Both the position numbers and the translations under genes were made by a program. The notes beneath the pieces are model-generated. The model made no database searches and was not told the DNA's origin. It was given only the letters and a program-made list of their open reading frames with translations. This document shows, in pieces, positions 15,732 to 24,706 of a stretch of 64,000 nt of DNA. The stretch is taken from contig NZ_AUBN01000016.1 in assembly GCF_000429265.1 (NCBI RefSeq), positions 1 to 64,000 of the forward strand, in the 5' to 3' direction. Each line of letters begins with the position of its first letter. Within the stretch, counting starts at the first letter, position 1. The DNA comes from Actinomyces gerencseriae DSM 6844 (GTDB lineage Bacteria; Actinomycetota; Actinomycetes; Actinomycetales; Actinomycetaceae).

Positions 15732-16763
15732 ATGCCCGAGCCGAGCAACAGGGCCGACGGATGCGCGGCTGCGGCCGGTGGGGCCGGCACGACCAACGCC
15801 GCCGGCGGGACCGGTGGGACCGGCACGACCAGCACCACCAATACGACCGCCCCGACCGCCTCCCTCCGTCCGGCCTCCCCGCGCGGGCGCGGGCCGAGTA
15901 GAAGGTGCGGATGGTCCTCAGCGGGTCTGTCGCTGGCCTCCCCGCGCGGACGCGGGCTGAGCATCGCGTCGTCCGCCGTCATGATCCTCATCGGGATCGC
16001 CTTCCTGACCCCGCTGGCCTGGATCGTCCTGTCCGCCTTCAACCCGGCCGCCACGGTGTCCATCGCCGTGCCGAAGACCTGGACCCTGGACAACTTCACC
16101 AGTATCGCCACCGTGGACGCGACGCTCCTGCCGCTGTGGAACTCCTTGCTCATCTCCCTCGGCACGGCGACGATCACCGTGGGCGTGTCCGTCCTGGCGG
16201 CATATCCCCTGTCGCGCTTCTCCATGCGCTTCAACCGGGGCTTCATGTACACGATCCTGTTCGGCGCCTGCCTGCCGATCACGGCCATGATGGTGCCGGT
16301 CTACACGCTGTTCGTGAACTTCCGACTCCTGGACTCCGTCATCGGCACGATCCTGTTCATGGCGGCGACCTCGCTGCCCATGGCGATCTGGATGATGAAG
16401 AACTTCATGGACTCCGTGCCGGTCTCCCTGGAGGAGGCCTCCTGGGTCGACGGCGCCTCGGCGATGACCGCTCTGCGGCGCATCGTCGTCCCGCTGATGA
16501 AGCAGGGCATCGCCGTGGTGTTCATCTTCGTGTTCACCATCGCGTGGGGGAACTTCTTCGTCCCCTTCGTCCTGCTCTTCTCCCCGGAGCACCAGCCCGC
16601 CGCCGTGGCCATCTACAACTTCTTCGGCACCAACGGGGCCATCGCCTACGGCCGGCTCGCGGCCTTCTCCATCTTCTACTCCACCCCCGTGCTTCTGCTC
16701 TACCTCATCGTCCAGCGCCGCGCCGGAGGCGGCTTCGCGATGGCCGGCGCCGTCAAGGGCTGA
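15732..16763 (+). CDS. Sugar ABC transporter permease (MalG-like) with low-complexity N-terminus
   Basis: 343 residues. The last 270 form a normal MalG-type permease with EAA loop VPVSLEEASWVDGASAMTAL. The first 75 residues are Gly/Thr/Ala then Arg/Pro-rich and contain a directly repeated 27-bp DNA segment (15872-15898 and 15935-15961) that encodes SPRGRG-type blocks twice. Typical MalG proteins lack this, so it is an expansion or the true start is further downstream. ATG 15732 is one base after the previous stop, which favours the listed start. It completes the CUT1 importer. Confidence 0.9.
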   Translation: MPEPSNRADGCAAAAGGAGTTNAAGGTGGTGTTSTTNTTAPTASLRPASPRGRGPSRRCGWSSAGLSLASPRGRGLSIASSAVMILIGIAFLTPLAWIVLSAFNPAATVSIAVPKTWTLDNFTSIATVDATLLPLWNSLLISLGTATITVGVSVLAAYPLSRFSMRFNRGFMYTILFGACLPITAMMVPVYTLFVNFRLLDSVIGTILFMAATSLPMAIWMMKNFMDSVPVSLEEASWVDGASAMTALRRIVVPLMKQGIAVVFIFVFTIAWGNFFVPFVLLFSPEHQPAAVAIYNFFGTNGAIAYGRLAAFSIFYSTPVLLLYLIVQRRAGGGFAMAGAVKG

Positions 16764-16799
16764 GACTGATCGGGACGGGCAGAGAAAGGATCCTCCCCC

Positions 16800-19700
16800 A
16801 TGCACACCAATCCCGCTCTGACGGAGCAGCGCGCCGCACGCGTGCTGCACGAGCGGATCGCCCCCGCCGTCCATGCCGCCTCGGTCCCGCTGGCGCTCAC
16901 CGCCTGGCGAGCACCGGGCGAGCCGGTCCCCTTCGGCGAGGCGGCGACGCAGGACTACGAACCGATCCATCCGGGCGATCCCTGGGGCCCGCCGTGGGGC
17001 ACGACCTGGATCCACGCCACCGGAGTCGTCCCCGACGGCTGGCGCGGTCGCGACGGACACCGGATCGAGCTCGTCGTCGACCTGGGCTTCACCGACTCCC
17101 AGCCGGGCTTCCAGGCCGAGGGGCTGCTGCGACGTGCGGACGGCTCGGCGATCAAGGCGATCTCCCCGCGCAATCGGGCCGCGGACTGGGAGGGCGAGCC
17201 CGACGCCATCGACGTCTACATCGAGGCGGCGTCGAACCCGGACGTGGCCGGAGGCTTCGAGTTCGCACCAACGCCCCTGGGCTACCGGGAGACCGCCGGC
17301 CAGGACCCGCTGTACCGGCTGCGGCGGGTCGATGTCGCCCTGCGGGACCTGACCGTGTGGGAGCTCGTCCAGGACCTCACGGTCCTGCTGGAACTGGCGG
17401 AGGACCTGCCGGCGGACTCCACGCGTCGCGCCCGGATCGACGTCGCCCTCGAACGCGCCGTCGACAGGGTGGATCCGCGCAACGTGAGCGGGACCGCGGC
17501 GGCGGCTCGCGCCGAGCTCGCCGGCGCCCTGGCCTCCCCGGCCGCCGCGAGCGCGCACCACGTCATCGCCGTCGGCCATGCCCACATCGACTCCGCCTGG
17601 CTGTGGCCGGTGCGAGAGACCGTCCGCAAGTGCGTGCGCACCTTCTCCAGCGTCCTCGACCTCATGGACTCCGACCCGGCCTTCGTATTCGCCTGCTCCT
17701 CGGCGCAGCAGTACGCCTGGGTCAAGGAGGACCAGCCCGAGCTCTACGAGCGCATCAGGCGGCGCGTCGCCGAGGGCAGGTTCATCCCCGTGGGGGGCAT
17801 GTGGCTGGAGGCTGACACCAATATGCCCGGCTCGGAGGCGCTGGCGCGGCAGATGATCGAGGGGAAGTCCTTCTTCATCGAGGAGCTCGGCGTGGAGACG
17901 CGGGACGTGTGGCTGCCCGATTCCTTCGGCTACACCGGCTCCCTGCCGCAGATCATCAGGGCCGCGGGCTCGCGCTGGTTCCTGTCCCAGAAGCTGTCGT
18001 GGAACGACACCGACCGCATGCCCCACCACACCTTCGCCTGGGAGGGCATCGACGGCTCGCGCGTCCTGGCCCACTTCCCACCGGTGGACACCTACAACTC
18101 CCGGCTCTCCGTCGCCGAGCTGCACCACGCCGAGTCGAACTTCGCCGAGAAGGGCGTCGCCTCCTCCTCCATCGTCCCCTTCGGGTGGGGCGACGGCGGA
18201 GGCGGTCCCACCCGGGAGATGCTGGCGGCCGCGCACCGCATGGAGGACCTCGAGGGTGTCGCCACCGTCGAGCTGGGCAGTCCCAACACCTTCTTCGAGC
18301 GCGCTGAGGCCGAGATGGCCCGGGCCGTCGGGGCGGCCGAACCGGTCGGGACGGCAAGGCCCGCTGGGACTCCTGGCGCCTCCGGGGCGGCCGAGCCGGC
18401 CGGGACATCCGAGCCGGCGCAGCCGGCCGGGGCGGCGGGCCCCGCGGCGCAGGCGGGGTCAGCCGGGCCGACGGCGGGGACCGCACCGGCGGGAGCGGTC
18501 GAGGCCCCGGTGTGGAGCGGGGAGATGTACCTGGAGTTCCACCGCGGTACCTACACCTCCCAGCTGCGCACCAAGCAGGGCAACCGGCGCAGCGAGCACC
18601 TTTTGCGCGAGGCCGAGCTGTGGGCCGCCACGGCCGCCGTCATGCGCGGCGCGGACTACCCCTATGCGACTCTCAAGGAGTGCTGGCGCACGGTACTGCG
18701 CAACCAGTTCCACGACATCCTCCCCGGCACCTGCATCGGCTGGGTCTACCAGCGCACCGAGGCCGAGTACGCCGACGTCGCCCGCAGCCTCGAACGGGTC
18801 ATCGCTCGCGCCGCCTCGGCCCTGACCGGTCCGGGGGACGCCCCCCTGGTGCTCAACGCCGCCCCGGCGGAGTCCCGCGGGGTCCCCTCCCTGGCGATCG
18901 GCCCCGCCGCGGCCCCCGGCGAGCCCGTCGTCCCGACCGAGGCCGACGGCGGGATCATCCTGGACAATGGGCTCCTGCGCGTCACGATCAACGCCTCGGG
19001 CCTCATCACCTCCCTGATCGATCTCGAGGCCGACCGCGAGGTCCTCACCCCGGGTACCGCCGCGGGCCTGCTCCAGCTCCACCCCGACGCGCCGCGCCAG
19101 TGGGACGCCTGGGACATCGACCCCGAGTACCGCAACACGGTCGAGGACGTCACCGATGTCCAGGACCTCGCCGTCGTCGCCCGGGGCCCGCAGGAGCCGG
19201 ACGCGGTCGTGCGCGTGACCCGCCGGGCGGGCCGGGACTCGACGCTCTCGGAGGAGATCCGTCTGTCCCCCGGCTCCAAGCAGGTCGTCCTCGACTTCGA
19301 CATCGACTGGCACGAGCGCCAGAGGCTCCTCAAGCTGGCCTTCCCGCTGGATATCAAGGCCGACGCGTCCACCTCCGAGATGCAGTTCGGCCACGTCGAA
19401 CGGCCCACCCACCGGAATACCTCGTGGGATGCCGCCCGCTACGAGATCTGCGCGCACCGCTGGATCCATGTGGGCGAGGCGGGCTACGGCATCGCCGTGC
19501 TCAACGACTCGACGTACGGCCACGACGTGACCCGCGGGGTGGACGAGCAGGGGCATCCCTCGACGACGGTGCGCCTGTCGCTCCTGCGCGCACCGCTCTT
19601 CCCGGACCCCGAGGCCGATCAGGGGCGCCATCGCCTGCGCGTCGCCCTGCGGCCGGGGGCGGCGATCGCCGACGCCGTCATGGAGGGGTACGCCTTCAAC

Positions 19701-20123
19701 CTGCCCGAGCGCACGGTCCGCGGCGACCACGGCGTCCCCCCGCTGGTGAGCGCGACCGGCAGGGGGGTGGTCGTCGAGTGCGTCAAGCTCGCCGAGGACC
19801 GCTCCGGCGACGTCGTCGTGCGGCTCTACGAGTCCCTCGGGGCGCGCACCCGCGCACGCGTGACGGCGGGCTTCGAGGCCTCCGACGTCGTGGCCACCGA
19901 CCTGCTGGAACGTCCGCTCCGCATCAGCCCGGCGGACGGTTCGACGACCGGAGCCTCGGTTCCGTCGGACGAGACTGCGGCTCCGACGCCGTCGGACGAG
20001 TCGGTGGGCGGCCCCGGGGCGGCACCGGCCTCATCGACGGCCAGCGGTCCCGCCAGCACCATGAGCGCCGCCTTCGAGCTGCGCCCCTTCCAGATCATGA
20101 CGCTGAGATTCATCCGGCCCTGA
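16800..20123 (+). CDS. Alpha-mannosidase, glycoside hydrolase family 38
   Basis: 1107 residues; no signal peptide, so probably cytoplasmic. The GH38 zinc motif GHAHIDSAWLWPVRET starts at about residue 259. The nucleophile region GGMWLEADTNMPGSEAL has its Asp near 339, followed by LPDSFGYTGSLPQI. The enzyme removes terminal alpha-linked mannose by a retaining mechanism. Between the catalytic and beta-sandwich parts lies a roughly 60-residue Ala/Gly/Pro/Thr run (18331-18509) with no counterpart in usual family members. AAAGGA precedes ATG 16800. As the last gene of the importer operon, it should cleave imported manno-oligosaccharides, with mannose passing to the AGE isomerase. Confidence 0.93.
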   Translation: MHTNPALTEQRAARVLHERIAPAVHAASVPLALTAWRAPGEPVPFGEAATQDYEPIHPGDPWGPPWGTTWIHATGVVPDGWRGRDGHRIELVVDLGFTDSQPGFQAEGLLRRADGSAIKAISPRNRAADWEGEPDAIDVYIEAASNPDVAGGFEFAPTPLGYRETAGQDPLYRLRRVDVALRDLTVWELVQDLTVLLELAEDLPADSTRRARIDVALERAVDRVDPRNVSGTAAAARAELAGALASPAAASAHHVIAVGHAHIDSAWLWPVRETVRKCVRTFSSVLDLMDSDPAFVFACSSAQQYAWVKEDQPELYERIRRRVAEGRFIPVGGMWLEADTNMPGSEALARQMIEGKSFFIEELGVETRDVWLPDSFGYTGSLPQIIRAAGSRWFLSQKLSWNDTDRMPHHTFAWEGIDGSRVLAHFPPVDTYNSRLSVAELHHAESNFAEKGVASSSIVPFGWGDGGGGPTREMLAAAHRMEDLEGVATVELGSPNTFFERAEAEMARAVGAAEPVGTARPAGTPGASGAAEPAGTSEPAQPAGAAGPAAQAGSAGPTAGTAPAGAVEAPVWSGEMYLEFHRGTYTSQLRTKQGNRRSEHLLREAELWAATAAVMRGADYPYATLKECWRTVLRNQFHDILPGTCIGWVYQRTEAEYADVARSLERVIARAASALTGPGDAPLVLNAAPAESRGVPSLAIGPAAAPGEPVVPTEADGGIILDNGLLRVTINASGLITSLIDLEADREVLTPGTAAGLLQLHPDAPRQWDAWDIDPEYRNTVEDVTDVQDLAVVARGPQEPDAVVRVTRRAGRDSTLSEEIRLSPGSKQVVLDFDIDWHERQRLLKLAFPLDIKADASTSEMQFGHVERPTHRNTSWDAARYEICAHRWIHVGEAGYGIAVLNDSTYGHDVTRGVDEQGHPSTTVRLSLLRAPLFPDPEADQGRHRLRVALRPGAAIADAVMEGYAFNLPERTVRGDHGVPPLVSATGRGVVVECVKLAEDRSGDVVVRLYESLGARTRARVTAGFEASDVVATDLLERPLRISPADGSTTGASVPSDETAAPTPSDESVGGPGAAPASSTASGPASTMSAAFELRPFQIMTLRFIRP

Positions 20124-20315
20124 GTCGCCACGTCACCCGCCCGATCGGGGACGCGCCTCGCGTCGCATCTCACGCGCCCCGTGACCGAGAGCGCCGCTCG
20201 CCCGGGGACACGCCGCGTCCGCCGAGTCCACCGACCCCGAGCCGATGGGGAGCGCCGCTCGTTCGGGGACACGCTACCCGAGCGGGCCTGCGCCGCTACG
20301 AGGGGGCCTCACGCA

Positions 20316-20527
20316 GTCGTACCCTGCGACTCGCGGTCGTACGTGGGCCCGCCAGGTCGTACGCGTCGCCACGAAGTCGTACGTGAATCCGCGCGGTCGT
20401 ACCTTAGAGCCTCTCTAAGGTACGACCTGGCGCGAAAAGGTACGACCGCACGAGTCCGGATACGACCGCACGCCGCAAGGCACGACCGCACGAGCTCGGA
20501 TACGACCGCACGCCGCAAGGCACGACC
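20316..20527. repeat. 20-bp-pitch mirror array, copy 2 (5 left + 6 right boxes)
   Basis: GTCGTAC cores at 20316, 20336, 20356, 20376 and 20396. GTACGACC-type boxes (some ATACGACC or GCACGACC) at 20420, 20440, 20460, 20480, 20500 and 20520. All steps are 20 bp. The central palindrome arms are GGTCGTACCTTAGA and TCTAAGGTACGACC. It sits between the convergent alpha-mannosidase and sugar-binding lipoprotein genes. Confidence 0.95.
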
Positions 20528-20600
20528 GCACATCGTCTGGTCCGCACGGAGCATCGACCCGGAGAGCGCGCCGCCCGCCCGGCGCGGGACTCTCGGGAGG

Positions 20601-22136
20601 CTACTGACTGGGCCAGGCGGCCTCGGCCTGCGCCAGCGCCTTCTTGGCATCCAGGTCGCCGGCCGTCCAGGAGGTCAACGCGGTCCACAGGGCGTCGGTG
20701 CCGACCTGGGAGGGCATGGAGTCGGAGGCGTCCAGGCGGATGACGCTCTGACGCGACTGGAGAATCCGTGTAGCGCGGACGGTCACGTCGGAGCTGACCT
20801 CGCTCACGTCCACGCCGCGATTGGCGGTCGCCACACCGCCGAGCTCGGCGCGCTGCTGAGCCCACTCGGCGCTGGTGAGGTACTCCATGACGGCATTGGC
20901 CGCCGCCGACGTCCCGTTCACCCGGTTCAGGGAGACGAGGTAGTCCCCGCCGACGAGCACGGGAGGATTCCCGTCCTCGTCGGCGGCGCCGGGGAAGATG
21001 AAGGCGGACACACTCGTGGCCGGGCCGGCGCTCGTCGTCGTACCGCCGCCCGTCGCCGTGTCGCCCGCCGCGGAGTCGTTCTCGACCGGCTCGCCGCCCG
21101 TCGTCGTGCCACCGCCCGTCGCACCACCGCCGGCGGTCGGGCTGTCGCTCGCGCCGCCCTCGCCGCGACCCTTGGGATCGGTGATGGTGGTGCCCGCGGG
21201 CAGCATCGTCTCGAAGCTCGACGAGGCCAGCATCATGAGGCAGGAGCCGTCCACGAGCCGCTGCCCCGCCTGCTCCATGGTCGTGGACAGGGCTCCCTGA
21301 CGCCCGCCGGACACGTGCCCGCCCCTCATCAGGAGGGAATCGACCGATCCCAGGGCGTTGACGGCGGACGGCGAGTCGAGAGCGACGTCGTGGCCGGCCC
21401 AGGCGTCGTAGGCGCTGATGCCGCTGGTGGCCAGGAGAGTCTCCTCGAGCCAATCCGTCATGGACCAGCCCGTGGTGCCGCCGTCGGCCATCCCCAGGCA
21501 CCAGGGCGTCACGTCGCCCTTGGGGTGGTCCGCCGCGATCCTGTCGGTCAGCGCGACCACGTCGTCCCAGGTGGTCGGAATCTCGTAACCGGCCTTCGAG
21601 AAGGCCTGAGGGGAGTACCACACGAAGGACTTGACCGAGGCCATGAGAGGGGCCCCGTAGAAGGTGCCGTCCACGGTGCCGGCCGCGGACCAGGTGTGGT
21701 CCCAGCCGAGCTCCACGTTGGCGCCCACGACATCGGACAGCGGGCTGAGCGCACCCTCGCCCGCGAGGTCCGCCACGAGGCCCGGCTGGGGGACGATGGC
21801 GAGATCGGCGTCCCAGTCCGTCGTCCCCTCGGCTCTTCCGCGCAGGTTCTCCTCGAGCCGATCGGTGCCCTCGTGCACGACATCGACCCCCGTGCACTCC
21901 TCGAAACGCGTCAAGGACTGCTCGAAGCGCTCCCCCTCGGTACCGGTCAGGGCGGTGGCAATCTTGACGGTCCCGTCCGTCTCGTCCTTGGGCGTGTACC
22001 GGGCCAGGACCTCGCAGGAGCCGAGGTCCTGGCCCGGGTTGCGCGCGTTGACGCAGGCGGTGACCCCCGTTCCGGCCAGCGCCAGGACGGCGGTGAGCGC
22101 AAGCGCCCGGAAGGCATGGGTGGGCAAACGCACCAT
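20601..22136 (-). CDS. Extracellular sugar-binding lipoprotein (orphan SBP)
   Basis: 511 residues from ATG 22136, preceded by GAGGAG 9 nt upstream and overlapping the stop of the HAD gene by one base (TGATG). The signal peptide ALALTAVLALAGTGVTAC ends in a lipobox with Cys near residue 28, so it is surface-anchored. The body matches ABC solute-binding proteins (YTPKDETDGTVKIATALTG; WYSPQAFSKAGYEIPTTWDD). A Gly/Thr-rich, apparently disordered insert of about 50 residues (21010-21175) interrupts it. No permease or ATPase gene is adjacent, so the partner transporter must be elsewhere, or it senses rather than imports. Confidence 0.85.
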   Translation of the reverse strand: MVRLPTHAFRALALTAVLALAGTGVTACVNARNPGQDLGSCEVLARYTPKDETDGTVKIATALTGTEGERFEQSLTRFEECTGVDVVHEGTDRLEENLRGRAEGTTDWDADLAIVPQPGLVADLAGEGALSPLSDVVGANVELGWDHTWSAAGTVDGTFYGAPLMASVKSFVWYSPQAFSKAGYEIPTTWDDVVALTDRIAADHPKGDVTPWCLGMADGGTTGWSMTDWLEETLLATSGISAYDAWAGHDVALDSPSAVNALGSVDSLLMRGGHVSGGRQGALSTTMEQAGQRLVDGSCLMMLASSSFETMLPAGTTITDPKGRGEGGASDSPTAGGGATGGGTTTGGEPVENDSAAGDTATGGGTTTSAGPATSVSAFIFPGAADEDGNPPVLVGGDYLVSLNRVNGTSAAANAVMEYLTSAEWAQQRAELGGVATANRGVDVSEVSSDVTVRATRILQSRQSVIRLDASDSMPSQVGTDALWTALTSWTAGDLDAKKALAQAEAAWPSQ

Positions 22137-23263
22137 CAGCTCTGACTCCTCTTCCTGGTCCGCTCGACGATGGCGTCGAGCAGGGCGGCGCAGCCGTCGT
22201 GCCACACCGGCTCGGTGATGATGTCGCTGCACTCCGTGACGGCCCGGGGCGCCGATCCCATGGCGGCCCCGATCCCGGCCCACCGAAGCATCTCGATGTC
22301 GTTGGTGCCATCCCCCACCGCGATGGCGCGATCGGCGCTCGTCCCCAGCCGCGCGGCGAGAGCCCGCAGGGCCGAGGCCTTGGTCACGCCCTCGGGGGCG
22401 ACGTCCAGCCAGGCCGTCCACCCGATCGCGTACTCCACCGAGTGGAGCCCGCAGCCCGCCACCAGCGCGGAGAACTCCCGCACGCCCATTCCCGGCGCGC
22501 GCAGCACCACGCGGATCACGGGCCGGGAGGCCATCTCCTCCGGGCTCACGACCCTCTGCATCCCGGCGAGCTCGCCATCGGGGAAGGGGCGCGAGACCTC
22601 GAACCCGCCGTCGAGGACCTCCACGGCGAGAATGCCGTCGGGGACCGCTCGTGACAGGGTGGCGATGACATCCGTGGGATCGAAGACGACCGAGTCGGCG
22701 ACCTCGTAGCCGCCGGGCGCGGCCGGGTCCATGCGCAGGGTGATGGCCCCGTTGGCGCAGATCATCCACCCGTCGGTCAGCCCCAGGTGATGGGCCACGG
22801 GCAGTGCCGCCTCGATACCGCGCCCCGTCGAGATGACGATGCGGACGCCGTGGGCGCGCAGCCGGGCCAGGGAGGCCATCATCCGCTCGGAGACGCGTCC
22901 GTCGATGTCCAGGATGGTGCCGTCGACGTCGAGCGCGACGAGCAGGCGCTCGTCGGGGAGCACGTCGGCCACGCCACCGGAGCCGCCGGAGAGGACGGCG
23001 CCGACCGGGCCGGCGGAGGCGCCGGGGGTGAGGCGATCCAGGTCCGCCACGCGCGCCCGGACCACGGCGTGGTAGTCATCATGGGACAGGGGTCGGGGCC
23101 GACCGCGGGCGCGCTCGCCCGGAGGGCCGGGGCGAGCCCCGTCCTCCCCCGTCTCCTCGACCGCCGGGGGGTCGCCGGGCGGAGGCCCGGCCGGGGCGAC
23201 GCCGTCGGGGGGATCCGCCGGGGGGCCGTTCCTGCGCGCGACGCCGCCGTCGTACTCGTTCAC
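22136..23263 (-). CDS. Cof-type HAD-superfamily phosphatase
   Basis: 375 residues. After a Pro/Gly-rich 60-residue N-terminal extension comes a complete HAD fold: motif I LVALDVDGTI (nucleophile Asp near 110), motif II STGR, the Cof cap domain, and motif IV GDGTNDIEML. Cof-type enzymes dephosphorylate small metabolites such as sugar phosphates or flavin nucleotides in the cytoplasm. It starts at GTG 23263, 21 nt after serS, and overlaps the next gene by one base, so serS-HAD-SBP are one transcript. The substrate is unknown. Confidence 0.88.
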   Translation of the reverse strand: MNEYDGGVARRNGPPADPPDGVAPAGPPPGDPPAVEETGEDGARPGPPGERARGRPRPLSHDDYHAVVRARVADLDRLTPGASAGPVGAVLSGGSGGVADVLPDERLLVALDVDGTILDIDGRVSERMMASLARLRAHGVRIVISTGRGIEAALPVAHHLGLTDGWMICANGAITLRMDPAAPGGYEVADSVVFDPTDVIATLSRAVPDGILAVEVLDGGFEVSRPFPDGELAGMQRVVSPEEMASRPVIRVVLRAPGMGVREFSALVAGCGLHSVEYAIGWTAWLDVAPEGVTKASALRALAARLGTSADRAIAVGDGTNDIEMLRWAGIGAAMGSAPRAVTECSDIITEPVWHDGCAALLDAIVERTRKRSQS

Positions 23264-23284
23264 GGGCGGACCGCCTCAGAGGTC

Positions 23285-24556
23285 TCAGACGATGGGTTCA
23301 ATGACCTCGAGGCCTCCCAGGTAGGGGCGCAGTCCCTCGGGGACGACGACGGCGCCGTCCGGCCGCTGATGATTCTCCAGGATGGCGACCATCCAGCGGG
23401 TGGTCGCGAGCGTCCCGTTGAGGGTGGCCACCGGTGAGGTGCGTCCGTCGCGCCGCTCGCGGATGCTCAGGCGGCGGGCCTGGTAGGTGGTGCAGTTGGA
23501 GGTGGAGGTGACCTCCATCCAGCGGTTCTGGGAGGGCAGCCAGGCCTCGCAGTCGAACTTGCGAGCGGCCGAGGAGCCCAGGTCCCCGGCCGCGGTGTCG
23601 ATGACGCGGTAGGGCAGCTCGACCAGGGCCAGCATCTCCTCCTCCATGGCCAGGAGCCGGGCGTGCTCGGCCTCGGCGTCCTCGGGGCGGCAGTAGGAGA
23701 ACATCTCGGCCTTGTTGAACTGGTGGACGCGGATGATGCCGCGGGTGTCCTTGCCGGCGGCGCCGGCCTCGCGCCGGTAGCAGGTGGACCATCCCATGTA
23801 GCGCCTGGGCCCGGCGGTGAGGTCGAGGATCTCGTCGGCGTGGTAGCCGGCCAGGGCCACCTCGGAGGTGCCGGTGAGGTAGAGGTCGTCGGCGGGCAGG
23901 TAGTAGATCTCGTCGCTGTGGGCGCCCAGGAACCCGGTGCCGCCCATGACCTGCGGGGTCACGAGGGTGGGGGTGGTCATCGGGGTGAAGCCGTGGGCGA
24001 CGGCGGCGTCCAGGGCCGCCGTCATGAGGGCCAGCTCCAGACGCATGCCCCAGCCCTTGAGGTAGTAGAAGCGGGCGCCCGAGACCTTGGCGCCGCGGCG
24101 GGTATCGATGATGTCCAGGCCCTCGCCGATCGCCAGGTGATCGGCGGGCTCGAAGCCCTCGGCGGTGAAGTCTCGGGGCTCGCCGCCCTCGTGGCGCAGG
24201 ACGACGTAGTCCTCCTCGCCGCCCGACGGCGCCCCCTCGATGAGGTTGGCGAGCTGGCGGGCCAGGGCGTCGAGCTCGGCGGCCGCCGCCGAGGAGGCGG
24301 CCTCGGCGGCCTTGACCTGCTCGGCCAGTTCCTTGGCGCTGGCGAGGATCGCCGGGCGCTCCTCCGGCGAGGCCTTTCCCACGGACCGGGAGACGGTCTT
24401 CTGCTCGGCGCGCAGGGACTCGAAACTCTGGAGGAGCGTGCGGCGGGCCTCGTCGGCCTCGATGATGCGGTCGACGAGGGCGACGTCGGCGCCACGGGCT
24501 CGTTGGCTGGCGCGGTAGGGCTCGGGGCTGTCGCGGAGCGCGCGCAGGTCGATCAT
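23285..24556 (-). CDS. serS: Seryl-tRNA synthetase
   Basis: 423 residues, the usual bacterial length. An N-terminal two-helix coiled-coil arm (about 30-110) binds the long variable arm of tRNA-Ser. Class II motif 2 is [20 protein letters not shown] with QFNKAEMF, and motif 3 follows [17 protein letters not shown]. It charges tRNA-Ser and tRNA-Sec with serine. ATG 24556 is the natural start ([12 protein letters not shown]). It is the first gene of the serS-HAD-SBP transcript. A housekeeping gene with no anomalies. Confidence 0.98.
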   Translation of the reverse strand: MIDLRALRDSPEPYRASQRARGADVALVDRIIEADEARRTLLQSFESLRAEQKTVSRSVGKASPEERPAILASAKELAEQVKAAEAASSAAAAELDALARQLANLIEGAPSGGEEDYVVLRHEGGEPRDFTAEGFEPADHLAIGEGLDIIDTRRGAKVSGARFYYLKGWGMRLELALMTAALDAAVAHGFTPMTTPTLVTPQVMGGTGFLGAHSDEIYYLPADDLYLTGTSEVALAGYHADEILDLTAGPRRYMGWSTCYRREAGAAGKDTRGIIRVHQFNKAEMFSYCRPEDAEAEHARLLAMEEEMLALVELPYRVIDTAAGDLGSSAARKFDCEAWLPSQNRWMEVTSTSNCTTYQARRLSIRERRDGRTSPVATLNGTLATTRWMVAILENHQRPDGAVVVPEGLRPYLGGLEVIEPIV

Positions 24557-24641
24557 GGGGGCGAGTCTAGCGAGGGGCCGCGCCGCGCGCGGACCCGCCC
24601 GCCCATTCGCCGAGACGCCCCGGGGCGCACCGGCTCACGAC

Positions 24642-24676
24642 GGGGCGGGCCCCGGTCTTCGACCGGGGCCCGCCCC
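24642..24676 (-). terminator. Perfect 16-bp GC hairpin after nhaC
   Basis: GGGGCGGGCCCCGGTC (24642-24657), a TTC loop and its exact complement (24661-24676). It lies between the nhaC stop and the serS start. No T-run follows, as is common for actinobacterial terminators. Confidence 0.75.
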
Positions 24677-24706
24677 GCGCTGCCCACTACTCGGCGAGTG
24701 CGCGTG

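Noticed and set aside
22137-22769. N-terminal extension of the sugar-binding lipoprotein to 22769
   Set aside because: It overlaps the HAD phosphatase in another frame, and the signal peptide starts at 22136.
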